From Gemmatimonadota bacterium (GTDB taxonomy: Bacteria > Gemmatimonadota > Gemmatimonadetes > Gemmatimonadales > Gemmatimonadaceae), in contig JARIEY010000005.1 in NCBI GenBank assembly GCA_031127085.1, forward strand, positions 1-45,525: a stretch of 45,525 nt of DNA, written 5' to 3'. Of this stretch, positions 34,509-42,148 are shown one piece after another (the stretch's first letter is position 1; the number at the start of each line of letters is the position of its first letter). The notes under the pieces were generated by a model. That model was not told the origin of the DNA. It searched no databases and saw only the letters and a program-made list of their open reading frames with translations. A program made the translations under genes and the position numbers.

Positions 34509-35519
34509 TCACGGCCCAAGCAATGGCGGTGGCGGTGCCGGAATGCCCGGCGCGTCGAGCAACCGCACCGCGAGCTTGCTCCCCACGCGACCGGCCGCGG
34601 CGTGGTATCGAACCTGCCCGCCCACGGAGATGTCGAGCTTGGTGTCCACCGGAATCCCCGTCGTGAGCACCGCGCCCACGGGCAGGCCCAGCAGATGGCG
34701 CATCGGCACCTCGAACGACGGCAGGCGCGCGGCGATATCCACCGCCATCTGGCGCAGTGACACCTCGGCCAGTTCGCGCGTGATCGCGCGCTCCTGCTCG
34801 GAGCCGGTCATGCTCTTCACGCGCTGCTGCTCGCCGGAGGCGAAGAACTTGTCGAGCACGGAGAACGGCAGGCAGATGAGGATCAGCGACGACGCATTGC
34901 CTGCGCTCACCTCGATGCTGGCCACCAGCACCGGATCATCGCGGCTCGCTGCCTGCACCATTTCCGGAATCGACTCGAAGCTGGTGAGGTCGAAGTCGAA
35001 CTCCACGTGATCCTGCCAGATGTCGCTCAGCAAGCCGGTGGTGCGCTCCACCATCATGCGCACGACCAGTCGTTCCACTGGCGACATCGCACGCGTTGGC
35101 ACCGACGCCATGCCGGAGCCGCCGAAGAACCGGTCGACCAGGTAATAGGCGAACTCGTGTCCCACGTCGATCACGCCTTTCTGGCCGCCGGTGTTCATGA
35201 TCTCGAACCCGAACGACGCGCAGGGCGTGGGCAGCGAGAGCGTGAACTCGCCAAAACTGAACTGTTCCACGCTCTGCAGGCGCAACTCCACCTGGCCGCG
35301 GATGCGGCTCAGCAGCCACGCCTCGAGCGACTTCACGAGCCGCTCGTACATCGCTTCCAGCGTGCGCAGCCGCTCCTTGCTGACGCGGTGCGGGCGGCGG
35401 AAGTCGTAGAGCTGGTAGTCGACATCCGGACCGCCGCGCCCCGAGGCGTGCATCGAACCCGATGCGCCACCGCCGAGTAACGCGTCGATCTCGTTCTGGC
35501 TAAGGGTTTCGGAGGCCAT
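34509..35519 (-). CDS. fliM: Flagellar switch protein FliM
   Basis: The protein has 336 residues. The N-terminal LSQNEIDALLGGG (residues 6-18) is the CheY-P-binding helix. It is followed by a Gly/Ser linker, the CheC-like middle domain (LRTLEAMYERLVKSLEAWL, FGGSGMASVPTRAMSPVERL) and a SpoA C-terminal domain (LLGLPVGAVLTTGIPVDTKL). It transmits the chemotaxis signal to rotor direction. It follows fliL by ~7 bp. Confidence 0.97.
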   Translation of the reverse strand: MASETLSQNEIDALLGGGASGSMHASGRGGPDVDYQLYDFRRPHRVSKERLRTLEAMYERLVKSLEAWLLSRIRGQVELRLQSVEQFSFGEFTLSLPTPCASFGFEIMNTGGQKGVIDVGHEFAYYLVDRFFGGSGMASVPTRAMSPVERLVVRMMVERTTGLLSDIWQDHVEFDFDLTSFESIPEMVQAASRDDPVLVASIEVSAGNASSLILICLPFSVLDKFFASGEQQRVKSMTGSEQERAITRELAEVSLRQMAVDIAARLPSFEVPMRHLLGLPVGAVLTTGIPVDTKLDISVGGQVRYHAAAGRVGSKLAVRLLDAPGIPAPPPPLLGP

Positions 35520-35526
35520 GGTCGGC

Positions 35527-36075
35527 TTACTGGATGACGAACTGCGGGAAGTAGAGCCCCTTCACGCTGCCGGGCTTCAGGATCTCGTCGAGCGCCTTGC
35601 GCAGCTCGTCCTTGATCCTGTCGCGTTGGGTGATGTCGGAGAGCTCTTCGACGTGCTTGGCGCCGAGCACACGGAGCATCGCATCGCGCACTTCCGCGTC
35701 GCGCGCCTTGAGTTCCGTCTCGATCTCGGCGTTCGCCAGCCGCAGCGCGATGGAGACCAGCAGGAAACGCTGGCCGCTCGAGCCGGCCGGATTGAGGACC
35801 ATGTTGTCGAGCAGGAAGACCTTGGCTTCGCCGCCCTCGCCTTCTGCGGCAGCCTCTTCCTCCTTGGGCGCTTCCGCCTTCTCAGCGCCCGCGGCGCCAG
35901 CCGCGGCCGGCGCCACCTTCTTGGCGACGGCGGGACCAACCATAAAAAAGCCCGAGGCGCCGCCGAAAATCAGGCCGCCCAGGACCACCAGTAGAATCGG
36001 GAGCATCTTCTTGCCACCGCTTGCCGGCGCGGGTGTCGCTTCGCCATCGGAGGGGGCTTGCTCGTTGTCGGCCAT
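35527..36075 (-). CDS. fliL: Flagellar basal-body protein FliL
   Basis: The protein has 182 residues from the ATG at 36073-36075; the open frame runs further upstream without FliL character. Order: acidic cytoplasmic tail, one membrane helix (~24-45), an Ala/Glu-rich periplasmic linker, and the stomatin-like FliL domain (NPAGSSGQRFLLVSIALRL, EAEVRDAMLRVLGAKHVEEL in the region around 110-150), ending KGLYFPQFVIQ. FliL surrounds the stator. It is the first gene after the 364-bp gap, so it probably heads a transcription unit. Confidence 0.93.
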   Translation of the reverse strand: MADNEQAPSDGEATPAPASGGKKMLPILLVVLGGLIFGGASGFFMVGPAVAKKVAPAAAGAAGAEKAEAPKEEEAAAEGEGGEAKVFLLDNMVLNPAGSSGQRFLLVSIALRLANAEIETELKARDAEVRDAMLRVLGAKHVEELSDITQRDRIKDELRKALDEILKPGSVKGLYFPQFVIQ

Positions 36076-36171
36076 GGTCGTGGAGATGGAGAGGTCGGAA
36101 TGCTGCACCCGTCTCCATCGCACAGACCGTACCACATCCGGCGATAGGGCATAGCGAAAGCGTAACTGCTT

Positions 36172-36198
36172 ATTACACTATGCGTTATGCGATACCAA
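36172..36198 (-). promoter_or_regulatory. Candidate promoter for the fliL operon
   Basis: Read on the minus strand, TTGGTA (36193-36198) is followed after 15 nt by TGTAAT (36172-36177; five of six bases match TATAAT). TAATAA, two bases further, would give 17-nt spacing. It lies ~97 bp before the fliL start in the only AT-rich part of the gap. No sigma-28 pattern was seen. Confidence 0.3.
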
Positions 36199-36367
36199 CG
36201 AGGGGCGGCTTTGGTCGATTTCGCCGCCTGGAAGACTCACGACGACATTGCGCGGAAAGTCTTGCCGCTTCGCGGAGAATTGCGCCCGTTGCGTCTTCGG
36301 TTTGGCGGTCGGCGAGGCGGAGGGCCTCTGTTGCCGCCGCGCGCATCGCTCACCCCGCGCGCAACGA

Positions 36368-36396
36368 CGACGGGTCGGCGCTTGGCCGACCCGTCG
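36368..36396 (-). terminator. Hairpin downstream of flgE
   Basis: A 12-bp perfect stem (36368-36379 with 36385-36396) closes a 5-nt loop, 44 bp past the flgE stop in the direction of transcription. It lacks a T-tract but is the strongest inverted repeat in the flagellar region and probably ends or weakens the fliF-flgE transcript. Confidence 0.65.
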
Positions 36397-36439
36397 CGTG
36401 AGCCCCGCACTGGCGGCGTTGCCGCCGCCTCCGCTCCGC

Positions 36440-37762
36440 TTACCGCTTGAGGCTCACCAGTTCCTGCAGCAGGTCGTCGCTCGTCGTGATCACGCGCCCG
36501 TTGGCCTGGAAGCCGCGCTGTGCCACGATCATCGAGGTGAACTCCGCCGCCAGATCGACGTTCGACATTTCCAGCGCGCCCGACGTCAGCGTCGACTGGC
36601 TCCCTTCGAGGGCGAAGCCGAGCACGGCGCCGCCGGAGTTGCCCGACTCCTGGTACATGTTGTCGCCAATGCGAATCAGGCCGGCCGGGTTGTTGAAGTC
36701 GGCGAGCACGATCTGCCCGAGCGAGACGTTGACGCCGTTCGTGAACGAACCCGTGATGACGCCCGTGCGATCGATCGAGAAGTTCTGCAGCGTGCCCGAC
36801 GTGTAGCCGTCCTGGTCGCGGAGCACCGCCGTGGAGGTCGAGGCGAACTGCGTGATGCCGTTGACGCCCTCGCCGAAGTCGATCGTAATCGACATCGAGT
36901 CGGCGCCCGGCGGATCAAACGCGACGGTGTTGGACGAGGCCGCGTTGAGCGTGCCATCGGCGTTGAACGTCAGCGACCCGTCGCCGGCGATGCTCGCGGC
37001 GGGAACGCCGGCGGCGATGAGGCCGGCCTGATCGACTTCCCAGTTCCATGCGTTGGCGCCCGTCTTGTACAGGTAGATCTTCACATCGTGCTTCGTGCCG
37101 AGCGAATCGTAGGTCGTGATCGACGTTTCCGTCCACGAGTCGGCGTTCGCTTCGGTCGCGCGCGTGTCGGCGTTGAATCCACCGAGCAGCGGGCCCGCGC
37201 CGTCTGGATCGCTGATGTCGAAGTCGGTGACCGACGCGTCAATGTTGCCGCCGAGCTTCACGTTCGCCGTCGCCGTCGCTGCGGTCTTCTGGCCGAAGGG
37301 AAGGACGATGTCGCTGATGCCGTCCTGGAAGACGCCGTTCACTGCCACGCGTCCCTGCACAATGAAGCCGTTGGTCGGCGCCACCAGCTTGCCGTCGGCG
37401 TCCACCTGGAAGTTGCCCGAGCGCGTATAGAAACTCTGGTTGCCTTTGCGGGCGACGAAGAACGAGTCCCCCTGAATCGCGATGTCGGTATTGAGACCCG
37501 TCGTCTCCAGGTTGCCCTGGGCGAAGACCGAGTCAACCGAGCCGATCTGCATGCCCAGTCCGATCTGGATCGGATTGATGCCGCCCTGGTCGCCCGGCGG
37601 CCGGCTGCCGCCCTGCAGCATCTGGGCGAAGCCTTCCTTGAACGTCACGCGGCCTGACTTGAACGCAACAGTATTCACGTTCGAGATGTTGTTGCCGATG
37701 ACGTCCATCCGCACCTGATGGTTGCGGAGGCCGGACACGCCGGCGAAGAGTGAGCGAAGCAT
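36440..37762 (-). CDS. flgE: Flagellar hook protein FlgE
   Basis: The protein has 440 residues. N-terminus: MLRSLFAGVSGLRNHQVRMD, followed by VIGNNISNVNTVAFKSGRVT and FQQ-like rod/hook patterns. The middle has GDSFFVARKGNQSFYTR and surface domains (TSITTYDSLGTKHDVKIYLY). The C-terminal motif is SNVDLAAEFTSMIVAQRGFQ with ITTSDDLLQELVSLKR. Length is close to the family norm (~400-460). It builds the universal joint, with length set by FliK. It is the last gene of the first flagellar unit, 18 bp after flgD. Confidence 0.96.
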   Translation of the reverse strand: MLRSLFAGVSGLRNHQVRMDVIGNNISNVNTVAFKSGRVTFKEGFAQMLQGGSRPPGDQGGINPIQIGLGMQIGSVDSVFAQGNLETTGLNTDIAIQGDSFFVARKGNQSFYTRSGNFQVDADGKLVAPTNGFIVQGRVAVNGVFQDGISDIVLPFGQKTAATATANVKLGGNIDASVTDFDISDPDGAGPLLGGFNADTRATEANADSWTETSITTYDSLGTKHDVKIYLYKTGANAWNWEVDQAGLIAAGVPAASIAGDGSLTFNADGTLNAASSNTVAFDPPGADSMSITIDFGEGVNGITQFASTSTAVLRDQDGYTSGTLQNFSIDRTGVITGSFTNGVNVSLGQIVLADFNNPAGLIRIGDNMYQESGNSGGAVLGFALEGSQSTLTSGALEMSNVDLAAEFTSMIVAQRGFQANGRVITTSDDLLQELVSLKR

Positions 37763-37780
37763 CGTCGACTCCTTACTGGT

Positions 37781-38455
37781 TTAGTTGCTGGCCACCCCGA
37801 TCACGTTGCCGATCGGGACAGACCGAGTTCCGCTGGTGAGCACCGCACCATTCGTGCCAAACCGCAGCCCGTCGATCTTGAACGTCTGGATCGGCGTGAG
37901 CGCGGTCGCCTTGCCGTCAGCATCCACCATCTCGACCTTCACGGTGTAACTGCCGTTGGGCACGGACTTGAGTCCCTTCGTGAGATCAAGCGTCTGCCGG
38001 CCGCCGGCGAGGACGCCATAGTCCGCGGTGCCGATCGTCTGCCCGGTGGCATCCACGATGCGCGCCCGCACGTGCGCCCCGGCCGACGGGATATCGGCCT
38101 GGATGTCGCCGGCCGCGTGCCCCGACACGGTGACTTCGTCCGAGACCGCAGTGACCGACCGGCCAATCATGCCGAGTGCGGCGTTGCGATCCAGCGCATC
38201 GAGCATCATGGCGCTGCCATCGGACTGCGTCTGCAGCTGGGTGCTGATGTTCATCAGCTGCTCGACCGACGAGAACTGCGCCAGCTGCGCGGCCATCTGC
38301 GAGCTGTCCATCGGATTGAGCGGATCCTGATGCGTCATCTGCGCCACGAGCAGCTTCACGAACTGGTCTTTCCCCATCGCGCCGCCGGCGATGCTGCTCG
38401 TCGGCGTGGTCTGCTTCTGTTGCGCGCTGGTGGTTGCACCGACGGCGGTACTCAT
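37781..38455 (-). CDS. flgD: Hook-cap scaffold protein FlgD
   Basis: The protein has 224 residues. The N-terminal conserved part is GKDQFVKLLVAQMTHQDPLN, followed by PMDSSQMAAQLAQFSSVEQL. A FlgD Ig-like/tudor region follows (GRQTLDLTKGL, NGSYTVKVEMVDADG) and the C-terminus is VGNVIGVASN-like. It caps the growing hook. The start overlaps the fliK stop (ATGA), the usual fliK-flgD-flgE order. Confidence 0.95.
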   Translation of the reverse strand: MSTAVGATTSAQQKQTTPTSSIAGGAMGKDQFVKLLVAQMTHQDPLNPMDSSQMAAQLAQFSSVEQLMNISTQLQTQSDGSAMMLDALDRNAALGMIGRSVTAVSDEVTVSGHAAGDIQADIPSAGAHVRARIVDATGQTIGTADYGVLAGGRQTLDLTKGLKSVPNGSYTVKVEMVDADGKATALTPIQTFKIDGLRFGTNGAVLTSGTRSVPIGNVIGVASN

Positions 38456-40791
38456 GGCTGGGTATCCTCGCGCTCCCGACGGGAGCGCTGGCGATGGGAA
38501 TCCTGCTCTTGCGGTGTCTGTCCGGCGCGCGGGTCGCGCGCGTCGTCGCGATCACGCCGGAACGGAGTCGAGGCGTCTGGTGCCAACGCGGCAGCGACCC
38601 CACGTGCGGTCAGCGCGTCTGCGGCAGCGCCGGCGCGCGGCACTTCGGTGCCAAGGGTCGATGCCACGGTACGCACGGTCACGCCGTCAGACTCGAGCCC
38701 GCGTGCCTCGAGGGCGCGGGCCAGTTCCGACGCGCGCGCCGTCAGTTGCGACGCGTTCTGCGCATCGCGCACATCGATCGTCGAGGCGACGCCGGCGCCG
38801 CGCACATCCACGCGCACGCGGTCAGTGCCGCCATTGCCGTCGTCGAGCGTCAATACCATTGATGACACGGGCTGCGCCGCGGCCTGCTCCTGCAGCGCGT
38901 CAATCTGCGCAACCCGCGCCAGCTGATCGGGACCGCTCACCGCGTTCACCGGCGCCGCGTTGTTCATCATCGGGCGCGCGGCGCCCGCAAACGGCAGCGC
39001 GCCGGTTTCCGTCGAAGCCGGACCCACGTCACTCGGCCGGCGTGCATCGCGCGACCCTTGCTCCGTCGACCGCTCGCGGCTTCCTGAACGAGCCGACGCG
39101 TCGGCGGCGCTCACGGCCACGGCGGGCATCTGCGCATTCGTCGCGTTCGCGCGCGACGGCTGAGCAGGAGCTGGCGCATCCGTCGAACGTTGGGCGTTCC
39201 GTGATTCCGCTGCGGCCTGCCCTGTGGCAATCGGCTGCGTCACTCGGCTCTGTGCCGAGACGCGTTCTGTCGGCGACGCGGCGATGGTGCTGCCAGCCAT
39301 CGGTGCCGGAACGGCTTCATTCGCTGGTGTACCCGTCGTCACGCTGCGAGGTTCAGTCGCCGGTGCGCTGTTGACGGCCACCGTCGCGGCCGGCGTGGAA
39401 TGCCCCGTCGTCGATACGCCAGGCACGGCTGCCGACGCGGCCTTCGCCGTGTTGCTCGCCAGCGTGTTCACCGATGGTGTGCTGGTATTCGGCGCGCTCG
39501 TAGCGGGCGCGCTGGGTGTTGCGGCGTTGCGTGAAGCGGTCGACGCGGCGTGACCGACTGCCGCCGCGACTTGACGCGCGCCCTGTGAGACGCCGGGCAT
39601 CGCGATGCGCGCCACCGTCGCCACCCGCGCGACGCCGGCGGCTACGGCCACTTCGGCTACGCGCGCGACGCGCGTAATGCGCTCCATCGCGGCCTCACCG
39701 GCCCGCGCGGCACCCTGTGATGCGCCCTGTGTCGGCGTGGTGGACGCTGGCCGTAGCGATGGCTGCTGTGCGATGACCGACGACACCTTGGCGGTGAAGC
39801 CACCGGCCTGCGGCGTGCGCAGTTCAAGGTGGCCGGCGTCGCGCGCGCCGAGCGTGTGCAGCCCTTCCTCGTTGGCGATGCGTTGCAGACGCTCGAATGC
39901 CGCCGGATTGTCGTAGCCACCGTCGATCATCACGTCTGCGGCGAGTCCATCGGAATGCCGTGAGTTGCGCGTCCACGTCACCACCTGACCGGGCGCCGAG
40001 CGGCCGAGCTCGAACAACGCGTCCTGCCGCTCCTGACTGCGCACGGTCTCGACCACGGTCACCTTATGGCCGAACTCGTTCTGCATCCGCTCAATCACGC
40101 GGTCGAGCTTCGCACGGAAGGCGGGATCCAGCGCCGCCGTCTCGCGGACAATGGCCGACGGATCGATGGCGGCCGTGGCGAGAGGATTCGCCTGCGCGGG
40201 CACCGCGTGTCCGTCCGCCTCACCCGTCGTCTGTGCCGTGGCTTGCTCGTCGTCGCGCGCTTTATCGACCGATGCACTCTTCCCCTGAGAGGGCGCGGCC
40301 ACCGTGGCGGGCGTCGTCGGTGGCGCAACCATCGCGGCCGCACCGAGCGCCTGCATGGTCGCATCCACCATCGTCCCGGCCGTCTGCGAGGCGCCGCCGG
40401 CGGCCTCGAGCGCCGACGCCGGCGCGTGGAGCGCGGCACTACCCTGACGGGTCACCTGCTCAATCAGCGCCTTGATGGCCGTGTTGCCAGTATCATTCGC
40501 GGCCATCGTATCAAGCGAAGGCGCGCCTTCGGTGATCGCGGCCTCCAGCGACTCGAGCGCCGCCTTGATCATCGACGCCCCTTCGCGCGGCGCGCCGCCC
40601 TCGGTGGTGGCCTGCAGCGAAACGAGACGAGCCAAGACGCCGGCAAACGGCTGAAGGGCCGGATCCACCGCGGTGGCCGACGTGCCGGCCGCCAGTCCCT
40701 GCGGCGCGGTCGCTGCCGTGGTGCCGAGAAGTTCGAGGGCGGCAGAGGCAGGCGCGGATCCTACGCCTCCCACCGCAAAGGGAAGGGTCAC
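38452..40791 (-). CDS. fliK: FliK hook-length control protein with embedded M15 peptidase domain
   Basis: The protein has 779 residues with a GTG start overlapping the previous stop; about twice the usual FliK length. Residues 1-220 and 335-620 are Ala/Thr/Ser/Pro-rich and low in complexity, like a FliK ruler. Residues ~640-715 match the FliK C-terminal (Flg_hook) domain: VLTLDDGNGGTDRVRVDVRG, then ELARALEARGLESDGVTV. Residues ~222-328 are a folded M15-type peptidase: SRHSDGLAADV with zinc ligands H279 and D286 seven residues apart. RDAGHLEL supplies catalytic D318 and zinc ligand H321, the DxxH spacing of L-Ala-D-Glu/D-Ala peptidases such as Ply500 and CwlK. The site looks intact. Position between motE and flgD supports FliK. 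The peptidase insertion is the unusual part. Confidence 0.88.
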   Translation of the reverse strand: MTLPFAVGGVGSAPASAALELLGTTAATAPQGLAAGTSATAVDPALQPFAGVLARLVSLQATTEGGAPREGASMIKAALESLEAAITEGAPSLDTMAANDTGNTAIKALIEQVTRQGSAALHAPASALEAAGGASQTAGTMVDATMQALGAAAMVAPPTTPATVAAPSQGKSASVDKARDDEQATAQTTGEADGHAVPAQANPLATAAIDPSAIVRETAALDPAFRAKLDRVIERMQNEFGHKVTVVETVRSQERQDALFELGRSAPGQVVTWTRNSRHSDGLAADVMIDGGYDNPAAFERLQRIANEEGLHTLGARDAGHLELRTPQAGGFTAKVSSVIAQQPSLRPASTTPTQGASQGAARAGEAAMERITRVARVAEVAVAAGVARVATVARIAMPGVSQGARQVAAAVGHAASTASRNAATPSAPATSAPNTSTPSVNTLASNTAKAASAAVPGVSTTGHSTPAATVAVNSAPATEPRSVTTGTPANEAVPAPMAGSTIAASPTERVSAQSRVTQPIATGQAAAESRNAQRSTDAPAPAQPSRANATNAQMPAVAVSAADASARSGSRERSTEQGSRDARRPSDVGPASTETGALPFAGAARPMMNNAAPVNAVSGPDQLARVAQIDALQEQAAAQPVSSMVLTLDDGNGGTDRVRVDVRGAGVASTIDVRDAQNASQLTARASELARALEARGLESDGVTVRTVASTLGTEVPRAGAAADALTARGVAAALAPDASTPFRRDRDDARDPRAGQTPQEQDSHRQRSRREREDTQP

Positions 40792-41684
40792 GGGGCGTCC
40801 TTGGCCTTAATCGCGGCCTTCGAAATCGCCGCCGCGCGCTCCGCGGGGAAGGCGGAAAGAATTTCGCCCGCCTTCTTGTCGGTGAGCTTGGCGAGGATGT
40901 GCGAGACGTCATTGTCGTCCATCTGCGTCAACACCTTCGCGGCGTCCTTCGACGCCATGTTGCCGAAGATTTTGGCGAGCCGAGAGTCACGCAGTGCGGT
41001 CGACGCGCTTCCCGGCGCCGCCGAGGCAGGCGTGGCCGCCGGTGAAGCACCCGGCGTTGCCGCCGCTGGCGATGCGCCGCCCGACGGCACCTGGCCGGAT
41101 GGCGCCGCCGTGGAGAGCGGCTCGGTGTATGGCGCGGCAGTGCGCGCCGGTGCCGTGTAGGGCGGTGTGTACGGTGCGGCCGTCCGCGGCGGTTCGGTGT
41201 TGCGCTCCACGCTCCCGCGCGACACGACGTTCGAGGCGACAACGGTTGGATTGTCCATGACCCGCGGCGTCGACGACGGACGCGCCGACGGCGCGCCCCG
41301 CGTTACGCTGGGCGCGCCCGAGGAAGGCGCGGCGTGTGCAGGCGCTCCGCCGTCATGCGGCGGACTCCCCGCGGCTGGTTTCGGTGCTGGTTTTGTGGCC
41401 GGCGCTTTGGCTGCCGGTCCCTTCGCCGGCTCCGCAGCGGCGGCGTGCGCGTCAGCTGTGGGAGCGGCCTCTTCGGCCGGCGCGGCTTCGGCGCTCGCTT
41501 CCGCGCTGGCGGTTGAGTCCGCCGCTGGCGCTGCCGCAGAATCCGGCTTCGCGTGCGTCGAGTCCGTGGCCGCTGGGGCCGGAGCGGCCGCCGCGTGCTT
41601 CTTGGCCTGCATGACCGCGAGTCCCGTCGCCCCGCCCAGCGCGAGCAGGAAGGCAACGAGGAAAGGAAGGGCGAGGCGAATCAT
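40788..41684 (-). CDS. MotE/YlxF-like flagellar protein (MgtE_N-type C-terminus)
   Basis: The protein has 298 residues. An N-terminal membrane helix (~4-25) is followed by a ~185-residue Ala/Pro-rich linker with APYT-type repeats (RTAAPYTPPYTAPARTAAPY). A C-terminal ~65-residue helical domain similar to the MgtE N-terminal/FliG-like repeat follows (LAKIFGNMASKDAAKVLTQM, AGEILSAFPAERAA). The topology places linker and domain in the periplasm. Its place between fliJ and fliK is exactly that of ylxF in Bacillus; the related MotE of Campylobacter is a periplasmic motor chaperone. The long linker could span the peptidoglycan. Confidence 0.8.
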   Translation of the reverse strand: MIRLALPFLVAFLLALGGATGLAVMQAKKHAAAAPAPAATDSTHAKPDSAAAPAADSTASAEASAEAAPAEEAAPTADAHAAAAEPAKGPAAKAPATKPAPKPAAGSPPHDGGAPAHAAPSSGAPSVTRGAPSARPSSTPRVMDNPTVVASNVVSRGSVERNTEPPRTAAPYTPPYTAPARTAAPYTEPLSTAAPSGQVPSGGASPAAATPGASPAATPASAAPGSASTALRDSRLAKIFGNMASKDAAKVLTQMDDNDVSHILAKLTDKKAGEILSAFPAERAAAISKAAIKAKDAP

Positions 41685-42148
41685 GAATCAGACTCGGGCT
41701 TGGGTTTCATTGAATCGGCGAACCGATCCCGCGCGATCGCGTCCATGATCTCGCGTTCCTGACGGGCGTCTTCAGCGCGCCATTCTTCGGATCGGCGGTC
41801 CTTGAGCCGGTCCAGGATGCGGCGATCCCGCATGGCCTCGCCCAGCTCGCCCAGTTTCTCTTGCACACTCCGTTCCGCGGCCTTTGCCGCCTTCTGGGCG
41901 TCCTGCACCCGCTCATCCAGGGCGCGTACGAGGAACGCGATCTCGTGGAGCTCGGCTACCCGGACGGTTTGGCCAGCTGCCGGGAGCAACTCTTGCCGGG
42001 TGGCGTCGCGGCGCTCGGTGAGTTCATCCTCCCGCCGCGTCGCCGCTTCGGCAGCGTTTCGGGCGGCGCCCACCGCACTGGCGGCTTCCTGTTCCTTCTT
42101 CTGCCGCAGGTCGAGCAGCCGCTGCAGGCGGAACTTGAAGCGGCTCAT
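41681..42148 (-). CDS. fliJ: Flagellar export chaperone FliJ
   Basis: The protein has 155 residues and is almost wholly coiled coil, with N-terminal FKFRLQRLLDLRQKKEQEAA typical of FliJ. It is the central stalk of the FliI hexamer and contacts FlhA. It overlaps fliI and the motE-like gene by 4 bp each. Sequence conservation in FliJ is low, so position between fliI and motE/ylxF is important evidence. Confidence 0.9.
   Translation of the reverse strand: MSRFKFRLQRLLDLRQKKEQEAASAVGAARNAAEAATRREDELTERRDATRQELLPAAGQTVRVAELHEIAFLVRALDERVQDAQKAAKAAERSVQEKLGELGEAMRDRRILDRLKDRRSEEWRAEDARQEREIMDAIARDRFADSMKPKPESDS

Larger units (their letters stand above)
36076..36439. other. Intergenic region splitting the flagellar cluster (flgE / fliL)
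   Basis: 364 bp without a supported gene. It holds the flgE hairpin near 36368-36396, a smaller GGCGGC-GTT-GCCGCC stem near 36413-36427, and an AT-rich pocket (about 36150-36200) that is distinct from the GC-rich surroundings and is the likely promoter zone for fliL. A plus-strand open frame across it has no Shine-Dalgarno and runs through the hairpin. Confidence 0.65.

Noticed and set aside
36187-36450. Plus-strand open frame of 87 residues in the flgE-fliL gap
   Set aside because: No Shine-Dalgarno, Arg-rich composition typical of GC-rich chance frames, and the flgE hairpin lies inside it.
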